Shown: positions 1 to 6,020, counted from the stretch's first letter. The stretch is 9,001 nt of DNA from Thermocrinis sp. (GCA_022759285.1 JAEMPM010000058.1:1-9001), one strand, 5' to 3'. Notes: generated by a model not told the origin, from the sequence alone. Program-made: numbers and translations.

Positions 1-10
1 ACCTGAAAGG

Positions 11-41
11 TTGACATCCTCGTGTAGACTTTTTCTTTATT
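11..41 (+). promoter_or_regulatory. possible sigma70-type promoter before hypB
   Basis: A perfect TTGACA -35 hexamer lies at 11-16. A TTTATT at 36-41 (4 of 6 matches to TATAAT, 19-nt spacing) could serve as the -10. A better -10-like TATAAA at 46-51 is too far from TTGACA to pair with it. The region is AT-rich and sits 55-85 nt before the hypB start, the right place for a hyp operon promoter. Long spacing and the AT-rich background make this a weak call. I saw no -24/-12 sigma54 pattern. Confidence 0.3.
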
Positions 42-59
42 GCAGTATAAACTATAAGA

Positions 60-84
60 AGTTATAAAAACTGAATAACTATTC
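60..84 (+). repeat. overlapping inverted repeats in hypB leader
   Basis: AGTTAT at 60-65 is matched by its reverse complement ATAACT at 75-80 (9-nt spacer). Overlapping this is a 12-bp dyad, GAATA-ac-TATTC, at 73-84, which ends directly at the hypB Shine-Dalgarno. The arms are AT-rich and short, so they could be chance. If real, they could be an operator or a weak 5'-leader hairpin affecting access to the ribosome binding site. Confidence 0.25.
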
Positions 85-90
85 GGAGGT
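85..90 (+). promoter_or_regulatory. hypB ribosome binding site
   Basis: GGAGGT lies 5 nt before the ATG at 96, a near-ideal Shine-Dalgarno that fixes the hypB start. This start also gives the Cys-rich N-terminus expected of HypB. Confidence 0.8.
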
Positions 91-95
91 AAACC

Positions 96-812
96 ATGTG
101 TAAAGAATGTGGGTGTGGTGAGGTAAACCACGTAACAGACAGGAAAGTAGTTCAAGCTTTAACCAAGGTCCTCGACGCAAACGATAGACAGGCTCAGGAA
201 AATAGAGAACACTTTGAAAAGCATGGCGTTTATGCCATAAACCTTATGAGCTCTCCGGGTGCAGGAAAAACAAGTTTGATAGAGGCTACAGTAGAAGCTC
301 TTAAAGATCAGGTAAGAATAGGAGTTATAGAAGGGGACCTTGAAACGGACCTGGATGCACAGCGTATAAAAAATAAAGGAGCTCCAGCTTATCAAATAAC
401 CACTGGAGGCGCTTGTCATTTGGATGCTTTTATGGTTCATGAAGGAATTCACAACCTTCCTTTGGAAAATTTAGACGTTGTGTTTATAGAAAACGTGGGA
501 AACTTGGTATGTCCTGCCTCCTATGATGTAGGTGCTCATATGAATGTGGTACTTCTGGCAGTTACAGAGGGGGATGACAAGCCTGAGAAATATCCCGTAA
601 TGTTTAGAAGCGCAGACCTACTTGTTATAACAAAAACAGACCTCTTACCCTATGTAGATTTTTCCATAGAAAGAGCGGTAAAGTCTGCAAGAAAAATAAA
701 GCCAAACATAGATTTTATAGCCCTCTCTTGCAAAACTAAGGAAGGTTTAGAGGATTGGCTTGAGTATATAAAGCTTAAGGTTAGAATTGCTAAGAAGAGC
801 TTTATGGTATGA
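96..812 (+). CDS. hypB: HypB, nickel-inserting GTPase for hydrogenase maturation
   Basis: Cytoplasmic SIMIBI-class GTPase that works with HypA to put nickel into the large subunit precursor after the Fe(CN)2CO group is in place. The 238-residue protein starts with a CxxCGCG motif (C2, C5, C7), the high-affinity metal site known from E. coli HypB. It has no His-rich stretch between this and the G domain, so it lacks the nickel-storage region of some rhizobial HypBs. The P-loop SPGAGKTS is at 53-60, the G-domain metal residues are C107-H108 and C139 (in ENVGNLVCP, 132-140), and the guanine-specificity motif TKTD is at 179-182. First gene of the hyp operon in this window. Its TGA stop overlaps an ATG at 809 that opens only a very short ORF. 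All key residues are present, so it appears functional. Confidence 0.97.
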   Translation: MCKECGCGEVNHVTDRKVVQALTKVLDANDRQAQENREHFEKHGVYAINLMSSPGAGKTSLIEATVEALKDQVRIGVIEGDLETDLDAQRIKNKGAPAYQITTGGACHLDAFMVHEGIHNLPLENLDVVFIENVGNLVCPASYDVGAHMNVVLLAVTEGDDKPEKYPVMFRSADLLVITKTDLLPYVDFSIERAVKSARKIKPNIDFIALSCKTKEGLEDWLEYIKLKVRIAKKSFMV

Positions 813-908
813 AACTCGTATGGATTCATGAAATAACCTAAGGCTGATGTGAGCGGTTTGCGATTTAGGTTGAGATTAAAGGCTATTTGCTCGAAGAGGA
901 TTTTGTGA
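809..908 (+). other. hypB-hypE spacer with a disrupted short ORF
   Basis: The gap of 111 nt (813-923) between hypB and hypE contains no intact gene, unlike the tight spacing elsewhere in the operon. An ATG at 809 overlaps the hypB stop (ATGA) and encodes MKLVWIHEIT before TAA at 839. If one base is skipped there, reading continues from 840 for 22 codons (starting KADVSG) to a TGA at 906. The joined start, with its W-x2-EI-x-K-x-DV pattern, loosely recalls the N-terminus of phosphoenolpyruvate synthases, but the Gly-Gly-Lys motif that should follow is missing. It may be a gene remnant, a leader peptide or chance. I do not assign a function. Confidence 0.2.
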
Positions 909-912
909 GCAA
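887..912 (+). promoter_or_regulatory. inverted repeat just upstream of hypE ribosome binding site
   Basis: TTGCTC at 887-892 and GAGCAA at 907-912 form a 6-bp stem with a 14-nt loop. The right arm runs into the hypE Shine-Dalgarno AAGGGGGTG (911-919), so a folded stem would cover its first two bases. It is followed by G-rich sequence rather than T's, so it is not an intrinsic terminator. It could modulate hypE translation or mark an mRNA processing point. Short arms make this tentative. Confidence 0.3.
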
Positions 913-919
913 GGGGGTG
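911..919 (+). promoter_or_regulatory. hypE ribosome binding site
   Basis: AAGGGGGTG differs by one base from the ideal AAGGAGGTG and lies 4 nt before the ATG at 924. The in-frame TGA at 906 rules out any start further upstream, so together they fix the hypE start. Confidence 0.75.
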
Positions 920-923
920 TGTT

Positions 924-1919
924 ATGGAAAGAGTACTTCTTTTGCATGGCGGAGGAGGAGAAGGCACTTGGAAACTTATCAAGAAAGTTTTTCTAAAGTA
1001 CTTTGATAACCAATATTTGAGTAAACTGGAAGATGCCGCCATACTTGAGTTAAACGGAAAAGTGGCCTATACCACCGACGGATTTACAGTAAAGCCTATA
1101 TTTTTTAAGGGAGGAGACATAGGGAAGTTGGCAATAGCAGGGACAGTCAACGACCTTGCGGTTATGGGTGCAAAACCTCTTTACTTGTCAGTTAGCTTTG
1201 TAATAGAGGAAGGATTTCCTTTGATGACTTTGGAAAAAATAGTCCAAAGCATGAAAGAGGAAGCCCAGAAAACTGGTGTGATCGTGGTGGCAGGAGATAC
1301 TAAGGTGGTTCCAAAAGGGAACTTGGACAGTATATTCATAAGCACATCCGGTATAGGAAAGGTAATATATGAAGGACTATCCGCATCAAACGTTAAGCCA
1401 GGTGACGTAATAATAGCTTCGGGAAGTTTAGGTGATCATGGAGCCTGTATATTAGCGGAGAGAGAGGGCTTTGACATAGAAATAGAGAGTGATTGTGCAA
1501 GCCTATGGGATTTGGTGAAGAATGTTCTTTCTGTTGGAGCGGAAATTCATGCAATGAGGGACCCTACAAGAGGTGGACTTTCCGCAGTACTGCACGAGTG
1601 GGCAAGCTCTTCAAATGTCTCCTTTGTAATAGAGGAAGAAAACATACCCGTAAAAGAGCCCGTTCGTGGACTTTGTGAATTTTTAGGCTTAGAGCCTTAC
1701 CATTTAGCTTGTGAAGGTAGAGTAATAATAGCAGTTAAAGAAGAGGACGCGGAGAAAGTCTTACAAGCCCTTAAAGAACATCCTTTGGGAAGGGACAGTG
1801 CTATTATCGGTAGGGCGGTGCCCGTTGAAAAAAGACCAGAGGTTCTGTTAAAAACAGCCTACGACACCCTCAGACATTTAGAACCTCCAACGGGAGAGCT
1901 CTTGCCGAGGATCTGTTAA
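924..1919 (+). CDS. hypE: HypE, carbamoyl dehydratase making the cyanide ligand
   Basis: Cytoplasmic enzyme of the AIR synthase/selenophosphate synthetase fold. HypF carbamoylates its C-terminal cysteine; HypE then uses ATP to dehydrate the thiocarbamate to a thiocyanate, which is passed on to iron at HypC-HypD. The 331-residue length is typical. The extreme C-terminus is PRIC, so the essential Cys is C331. The AIRS N-domain covers about 30-150, with the TDGF...GGDIGKLA segment at 51-70 and TVNDLAVMGA at 74-83 forming the ATP/Mg site, and GDTKVVP at 124-130. The AIRS C-domain, about 155-310, contains DPTRGG at 213-218. hypA begins 1 nt after the stop, so the two are co-translated. No defects seen. 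Confidence 0.97.
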   Translation: MERVLLLHGGGGEGTWKLIKKVFLKYFDNQYLSKLEDAAILELNGKVAYTTDGFTVKPIFFKGGDIGKLAIAGTVNDLAVMGAKPLYLSVSFVIEEGFPLMTLEKIVQSMKEEAQKTGVIVVAGDTKVVPKGNLDSIFISTSGIGKVIYEGLSASNVKPGDVIIASGSLGDHGACILAEREGFDIEIESDCASLWDLVKNVLSVGAEIHAMRDPTRGGLSAVLHEWASSSNVSFVIEEENIPVKEPVRGLCEFLGLEPYHLACEGRVIIAVKEEDAEKVLQALKEHPLGRDSAIIGRAVPVEKRPEVLLKTAYDTLRHLEPPTGELLPRIC

Positions 1920-1920
1920 C

Positions 1921-2277
1921 ATGCATGAATTTTCAATAGTGCAAAGCTTGATGGGTCTCATTGAAAAGTATGTGGAAGAATATAACGCAAAACGTGTTAG
2001 TAGAATAGTCGTGAGTGTAGGAGTCCTCTCTGGAGTGGAGCCTCATCTTCTTAAAATTGCCTTTGATACCTTTAAGGAAAATACCGTAGCCGATTCCGCA
2101 GAACTCGTTTTAGAAATAGAAAAGCTAACCCTTAGGTGTTTGGACTGTGGTATGGTCTCTCAAAAGGAAGAGCTTAATGTGATATGCCCGTGCTGTGGTT
2201 CTTTTAACACAATTATAGAAGGGGGTCAGGATTTACTCTTGAAAAGCTTAGAGTTAGAGTATGAGGATCAAGCTTGA
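1921..2277 (+). CDS. hypA: HypA, nickel metallochaperone
   Basis: Small zinc-containing nickel chaperone that partners HypB and docks on the large subunit precursor. The 118 residues match the usual family size (about 110-120). The protein starts MHEFS; the Met1 amine, His2 and Glu3 are known nickel-binding elements, which supports this start. The zinc domain has C73-x2-C76 and C89-x2-C92 (CPCC). The C-terminal EGGQDLLLKSLEL (100-112) is typical of HypA. A modest GAGG at 1907-1910 inside the hypE end precedes it. Its last 17 bp overlap the start of hypF, which suggests translational coupling. Confidence 0.96.
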   Translation: MHEFSIVQSLMGLIEKYVEEYNAKRVSRIVVSVGVLSGVEPHLLKIAFDTFKENTVADSAELVLEIEKLTLRCLDCGMVSQKEELNVICPCCGSFNTIIEGGQDLLLKSLELEYEDQA

Positions 2278-4480
2278 AATAATCGGTGCGGTTCAGGGTG
2301 TAGGTTTCAGGCCCTTTGTATATAGATTAGCTAAGGAGCTTGACCTTAGGGGATGGATTATAAACACACCAGAGGGTGTAAAAATAGAGGTTGAAGGAGA
2401 AAATTTAGATGTCTTCCTAAAGAGACTTCAAGAAGAGAAACCACCTTTAGCCTATATTTATTCAATTTCTTTTGAGTACGCAGAGGAGGTGGGCTATACC
2501 GATTTCGAAATAAAAGAGAGTCACTCGGAAGGCAAAAGGGAAGTTTTTATACTGCCCGATATAGGAACCTGTGATGAATGTCTGAAAGAAGTTTTTGACC
2601 CAAAGGACAGAAGATACATGTATCCGTTCACAAACTGCACCCATTGCGGACCAAGGTTTACCATAATTGAAAAGCTTCCTTATGATAGGCCAAACACCAC
2701 GATGAAAGTTTTTAAGATGTGCCAAGAGTGTGAAAGAGAATACAACGATCCAACCAATAGAAGGTTCCATGCTCAACCAAACGCATGTCCTAAATGCGGT
2801 CCACAGGTTTTTCTTTACGATAAAGAGGGCAGTTTGCTTGGGGAAGGTGAAAAGGCTATAGATTTAGCTATCCAAGCTGTAAAAGAGGGAAAGATAGTGG
2901 CGGTAAAAGGTATAGGGGGTTTTCATCTAATATGCGATGCCACCAATGAAAAAGCGGTTAATACTCTAAGGATAAGAAAGAGAAGGCAGGAAAAACCTTT
3001 TGCGGTGATGTTTAAAAGTTTGCAACAGCTAAAAGAATATGCTCGCCCAACTAACCTGGAGGAAGCCCTTCTCTCTTCACCACAGAGGCCTATAGTTCTT
3101 ATTGAAAAAGTTCAAGATAGCTTGCCAGAGACCATAGCACCCGGGCTTAAGAGAATAGGTGCATTTCTTCCTTACTCTCCATTGCATTACATAATTCTTT
3201 CAAAGCTTGATGTTCCCATTGTTGCCACATCGGGAAACTATTCAGAAGAGCCTATAGTAAAGGACAATGAGGAAGCATTAAACAAACTGTCGGAGATCGC
3301 AGACCTAATACTTGTTCATAATAGAGAGATAAAAAGAAGATGTGATGACTCTGTTGTTAAAGTAGTTGGAGGCATCCCTTTGCTGATAAGAAGATCAAGG
3401 GGATATGCACCTTTGCCTGTAAAGCTCCCTTACAAGTTAAAGAATAAAGTTTTGGCAACGGGTGGTATGCTTAAAAACACCTTTGCTATAGCTTGGGATG
3501 ACAAAGTGTTTATTAGTCAGCATGTAGGAGATGTAGAAAACTATCAAACCCTAAAAAGCTTTGAAGAGATGGTTTTTGATCTTATGAACCTTTACCAGTT
3601 TGAACCAGAGATCGTCGTTTGCGATATGCATCCCCGGTATGAAACAACAAAATGGGCGCAGTTTTTCTCGGAAGAAAAAAATATTCCACTGTTAAAGGTG
3701 CAGCACCATTATGCCCACATACTTTCCTGTATGGCGGAGAACGGAATAGAGGATGAAGTGTTAGGTATAGCTTGGGATGGAACAGGCTATGGAGAGGATG
3801 GGACCTTATGGGGTGGAGAGTTTCTAGTATGCCACTACAAGACCTACAAACGTGTCTACCATTTTAAACCTTTTAGACTCATAGGTGGAGAAAAGGCAAT
3901 AAAGGAACCAAAAAGGGTCGCATTATCCTTGCTATTAGAACTATTCGGAGAGAAAGCCCTTGACTTTAACTTGCCCTTTGATAGAAAAGAACTTGAAATG
4001 TTGTTCAAAGTTTGGAGTAAAGGAATTAACTCTCCTTTCTCTAGCTCTGTAGGGAGACTGTTTGATGCTGTCTGTTCCCTTTTGGGCATTAGACATATCA
4101 ACAATTACGAAGGTCAATCTGCCATGATTTTGGAAGACTTATACAATCCAGCTGTAAAAGATCATTATTCTTATTCGATCGAAGGGCAAATTATAGACTG
4201 GCGTACGACGATATTAGACATACTGCAGGATAAGGAAAGAGAAAAGGTACCTTCAAGATTTATAAACACCTTAGCAAAGATTGCGTTGGACATAGCAAGA
4301 AGAGTAGGCATAGAAAAAGTGTGCCTTTCGGGAGGCGTGATGCAAAATGACCCATTGGTAAGCAAAATAAAAGAAGAGCTTACTAAGAATGGCTTTTTGG
4401 TATATACCCATCAAAAGGTGCCAACAAACGATGGAGGGCTTTGTTTGGGACAGGTGGCCTACGTTATTGGCCTAAGTTAG
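2261..4480 (+). CDS. hypF: HypF, carbamoyltransferase for hydrogenase maturation
   Basis: Uses carbamoyl phosphate and ATP to make carbamoyl-adenylate and transfers the carbamoyl group to the C-terminal Cys of HypE. All domains are present in the 739 residues: acylphosphatase-like 1-90 with VQGVGFRPF at 11-19; a double zinc finger with C104/C107/C126/C129 and C154/C157/C176/C179; a YrdC-like adenylation domain, about 195-385, with SGNYSEEPI at 324-332; and a Kae1-like transferase domain, about 395-739, with metal ligands in HHYAH (482-486), WDGTGYGEDG at 505-514, SGGVMQN at 690-696 and the NDGG loop at 723-726. The start lies inside hypA; no strong Shine-Dalgarno is visible, consistent with translational coupling. 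Its last 17 bp overlap the 3' end of the convergent hupH gene. No frameshift or missing motif. Confidence 0.97.
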   Translation: MRIKLEIIGAVQGVGFRPFVYRLAKELDLRGWIINTPEGVKIEVEGENLDVFLKRLQEEKPPLAYIYSISFEYAEEVGYTDFEIKESHSEGKREVFILPDIGTCDECLKEVFDPKDRRYMYPFTNCTHCGPRFTIIEKLPYDRPNTTMKVFKMCQECEREYNDPTNRRFHAQPNACPKCGPQVFLYDKEGSLLGEGEKAIDLAIQAVKEGKIVAVKGIGGFHLICDATNEKAVNTLRIRKRRQEKPFAVMFKSLQQLKEYARPTNLEEALLSSPQRPIVLIEKVQDSLPETIAPGLKRIGAFLPYSPLHYIILSKLDVPIVATSGNYSEEPIVKDNEEALNKLSEIADLILVHNREIKRRCDDSVVKVVGGIPLLIRRSRGYAPLPVKLPYKLKNKVLATGGMLKNTFAIAWDDKVFISQHVGDVENYQTLKSFEEMVFDLMNLYQFEPEIVVCDMHPRYETTKWAQFFSEEKNIPLLKVQHHYAHILSCMAENGIEDEVLGIAWDGTGYGEDGTLWGGEFLVCHYKTYKRVYHFKPFRLIGGEKAIKEPKRVALSLLLELFGEKALDFNLPFDRKELEMLFKVWSKGINSPFSSSVGRLFDAVCSLLGIRHINNYEGQSAMILEDLYNPAVKDHYSYSIEGQIIDWRTTILDILQDKEREKVPSRFINTLAKIALDIARRVGIEKVCLSGGVMQNDPLVSKIKEELTKNGFLVYTHQKVPTNDGGLCLGQVAYVIGLS
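4464..4480. other. tail-to-tail overlap of the hypF and hupH genes
   Basis: The hypF stop (TAG, 4478-4480, plus strand) and the hupH stop (TAA, 4464-4466, minus strand) cross by 17 bp. I see no GC-rich stem followed by T's for either direction close to the junction. Transcripts from each operon therefore probably run into the other as antisense RNA, or end by Rho-type termination. Confidence 0.9.
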
Positions 4481-4850
4481 CATTGGGGATGGCGCTTTTT
4501 ATTCTATCTTCAAGGATTTTTATTGCTTCTTCTATATCTTCCCTTTGGCTCATTGCAAGCATAGGAAAATCTGTTATCTCTATCGTTTCCAAAATTGGTT
4601 TTTCATCCCTATTAAAAAACACACCTATCCAAACACCGCTTATTCCCGTCTCTCTCCACTCTACTTTTTGACTTGCAGATTTGAGAAATATTTTCACTTG
4701 ACCATCCCTTAGAACATCCAATATAACACGCTTATCTTCTTCGGTAAGAGGCAATTTGTTTATATAGATAATGTGCCTTTCTCCTTTGTTATAAAAGTCC
4801 TTCAAGGCTTGTAAGATCTCATACAGTATGGCTGGTGCGTTCATTAACAT
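4464..4850 (-). CDS. hupH: short HupH/HyaF-type hydrogenase accessory protein
   Basis: Probable cytoplasmic maturation factor of the uptake hydrogenase. HupH/HyaF/HoxQ proteins are thought to help assemble or insert the Fe-S small subunit, but their exact role is not settled. The evidence is one HupH C-terminal-type domain: the INKLPLTEEDKRVILDVL segment (29-46), then SGVWIGVFFNRDEKPILETI (70-89) and a segment ending in DFPMLAMSQREDI (93-105), as in the C-terminal half of E. coli HyaF. At 128 residues it is less than half the usual length of about 280, and the N-terminal half is missing. The start at 4850 has GAGG at 4857-4860, and the gene overlaps hupD by 32 bp. It is the last gene of the operon and overlaps hypF tail to tail. 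Family assignment is by recognition and is less certain than for its neighbours. Confidence 0.75.
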   Translation of the reverse strand: MLMNAPAILYEILQALKDFYNKGERHIIYINKLPLTEEDKRVILDVLRDGQVKIFLKSASQKVEWRETGISGVWIGVFFNRDEKPILETIEITDFPMLAMSQREDIEEAIKILEDRIKSAIPNANLGQ

Positions 4851-5319
4851 TTTTAACCTCTATATTCCACTCTTTGAGTTGTTCTATTACTAATTTTATC
4901 AATTTTTCTAAATTGTCTTTTACAGTTTGCGAAAGTTCCAAAGACACCTCTAAGCTTTCTGGTTCCATACCTATGACCACTACGTCTTTGGGATACCTAT
5001 CGATTAATTGGGCTATGCCTAAAACCTCCTGAATCCCAAGTTCATGGGCAGAGATCTTTCCTTTAAAGTAAGCCTCCACCTCATTCCCGGAAAATTTGTA
5101 GAGGGTCCCCGGGGGACCCCCACCCCTTATCGCATCCACTATTATGAGCTTTTCTGAACCTTCAAGAAAGTAGAGAAGTTCTATGCCAAGAGTACCACCA
5201 TCCAATAACTTCACATCTTCCGGAAGAACGTAATCCTCCTTGATCTTTTCTATCACCTTTACACCCAACCCCTCATCGGAAAGTAGTATGTTTCCCACTC
5301 CTAAGACAAGTATGCTCAA
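4819..5319 (-). CDS. hupD: HupD, hydrogenase maturation endopeptidase
   Basis: Cytoplasmic M52-family protease (HyaD/HybD/HupD) that removes the C-terminal tail of HupL once nickel is inserted, locking in the active site. The three nickel-sensing ligands of the family are present: E16 (in LLSDEGLGV), D62 (IVDAI) and H92 (SAHELG). The GNILLSDEG motif (9-17) and DGGTLG (40-45) are typical, and 166 residues is normal length. Translation starts at a TTG (5317-5319): no ATG occurs in frame nearby, the Shine-Dalgarno GGAGGA is 6 nt upstream, and this start places the LVLGVGN strand at the N-terminus as in homologues. The TTG overlaps the hupC stop (TTGA). The downstream hupH overlaps its 3' end by 32 bp. 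Confidence 0.95.
   Translation of the reverse strand: MSILVLGVGNILLSDEGLGVKVIEKIKEDYVLPEDVKLLDGGTLGIELLYFLEGSEKLIIVDAIRGGGPPGTLYKFSGNEVEAYFKGKISAHELGIQEVLGIAQLIDRYPKDVVVIGMEPESLEVSLELSQTVKDNLEKLIKLVIEQLKEWNIEVKNVNERTSHTV
5103..5119. repeat. GC-rich perfect palindrome inside hupD
   Basis: GGGTCCCC (5103-5110) and GGGGACCC (5112-5119) are perfect inverted arms separated by one base. They encode the Gly-Gly-Gly-Pro-Pro-Gly-Thr stretch of HupD (66-72), so protein sequence partly explains the bases. The run is strikingly GC-rich for this AT-rich locus, and the Pro and Gly codons are C- and G-ending. Confidence 0.6.
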
Positions 5320-6017
5320 GCTACATCCTCCACATCCACAGGTGTTTCCTTGAAGTTCTTTATTCCATTGAACATAGAGGATACTTCACCTTCCTTTTCT
5401 ATTACGTCAAACCTTATAACGAGATACACATGGATGATCACAAAAAATACTATCAACCAGGCAAACCAATGATGCCATATATGAACCCAAAACTCTCCAC
5501 CAAGAAGAGGAACGATCCAACCAAATAGCTTTGCCCAGAAACCTGAGGGATTAGAAAGTCCATATATTGCAAAGCCTGTTATTACCATAAAGATAAGACC
5601 TAAGTATAGCACAAAGTAAGCGAGCTTTGCCAATGGATTTCTTATGTAGGTTCTGTGCTGTGGCTTAATAAAAAGGTAGTAAAGAACCATCTCTCCAATG
5701 CCCTTCCAAAAATCCGCCCTCCATACCTTAGGAATGATTAACCTGTCTCCCTTGTTAAAGAAAAGGAGGAAAAAGCGGAAGAGGAGCATAACCGTTAGCA
5801 CATAACCCGCCGAAAAGTGGATGAACCTTATAAAGTCCATTGTGAGATTGTGGGCATAAGCGTAAGTCGCCTCAAACCCATGGGAACCTATGAAGAAGGG
5901 ATTGCCTATGTAGAGACCAGTTATGAACAGAATCGTTATGCATAAGGCGTTAATCCAATGCCATATACGCAGCGAGGGACTATATATATATATCCTTTTT
6001 ACAAGCTCCTCTTTCAT
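5316..6017 (-). CDS. hupC: HupC, hydrogenase b-type cytochrome subunit
   Basis: Integral membrane di-haem cytochrome b that anchors the hydrogenase and passes electrons from the small subunit to the quinone pool (HyaC/HupC/HoxZ family). The 233 residues have four hydrophobic helices at roughly 18-38, 62-87, 130-152 and 178-202. Likely haem-ligand histidines are H20 (RIWHWINA), H67 (RFIHFSAGY), H182 or H183 (WHHWFAW) and H196 (VIIHVYLV). The N-terminal YSPSLRIWHWIN pattern and the length fit the family. The start is set by AGGAGG (6025-6030) inside the end of hupL. The gene starts 3 nt after hupL and overlaps hupD by 3 bp. A (TA)n run lies near its 5' end. Confidence 0.95.
   Translation of the reverse strand: MKEELVKRIYIYSPSLRIWHWINALCITILFITGLYIGNPFFIGSHGFEATYAYAHNLTMDFIRFIHFSAGYVLTVMLLFRFFLLFFNKGDRLIIPKVWRADFWKGIGEMVLYYLFIKPQHRTYIRNPLAKLAYFVLYLGLIFMVITGFAIYGLSNPSGFWAKLFGWIVPLLGGEFWVHIWHHWFAWLIVFFVIIHVYLVIRFDVIEKEGEVSSMFNGIKNFKETPVDVEDVA
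5317..5331 (-). promoter_or_regulatory. hupD ribosome binding site and TTG start
   Basis: GGAGGA (5326-5331) lies 6 nt before the TTG codon at 5317-5319. This strong site inside the end of hupC decides the unusual hupD start. The nearest ATG (within GGATGT) is out of frame. Confidence 0.75.
5981..5993. repeat. TA dinucleotide run in the 5' end of hupC
   Basis: Thirteen alternating T/A bases (six and a half TA units) encode the Ile-Tyr-Ile-Tyr of HupC residues 9-12. Gain or loss of one unit would frameshift the gene near its start. The run is short for a phase-variable tract. Confidence 0.9.
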
Positions 6018-6020
6018 AGC

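Noticed and set aside
24..50. Possible sigma54 promoter around TTGCA (40-44)
   Set aside because: The required GG of the -24 element is not present at the correct distance; only a chance TTGCA remains.
650..1042. Minus-strand ORF of 130 codons spanning the hypB-hypE gap
   Set aside because: It lies antisense to the hypB and hypE ends, has a low-complexity Ser/Pro-rich composition and no recognisable family.
2462..2776. Minus-strand ORF of 104 codons inside hypF
   Set aside because: It is opposite the conserved zinc-finger region of hypF and has no family resemblance.
4456..4475. GGCC...GGCC repeat near the end of hypF
   Set aside because: The arms are only 4-bp self-complementary blocks, fully explained by coding sequence.
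4480..4530. Possible intrinsic terminator for hypF near GGCGCTTTTTATT
   Set aside because: Only about 3 bp of stem (AGC/GCT) can form before the T run, too weak for a Rho-independent terminator.
4441..4671. Plus-strand hydrophobic ORF after hypF that could look like a small membrane protein
   Set aside because: It starts with TTG inside hypF and runs antisense to hupH; the hydrophobicity arises from reading charged-helix codons on the reverse strand.
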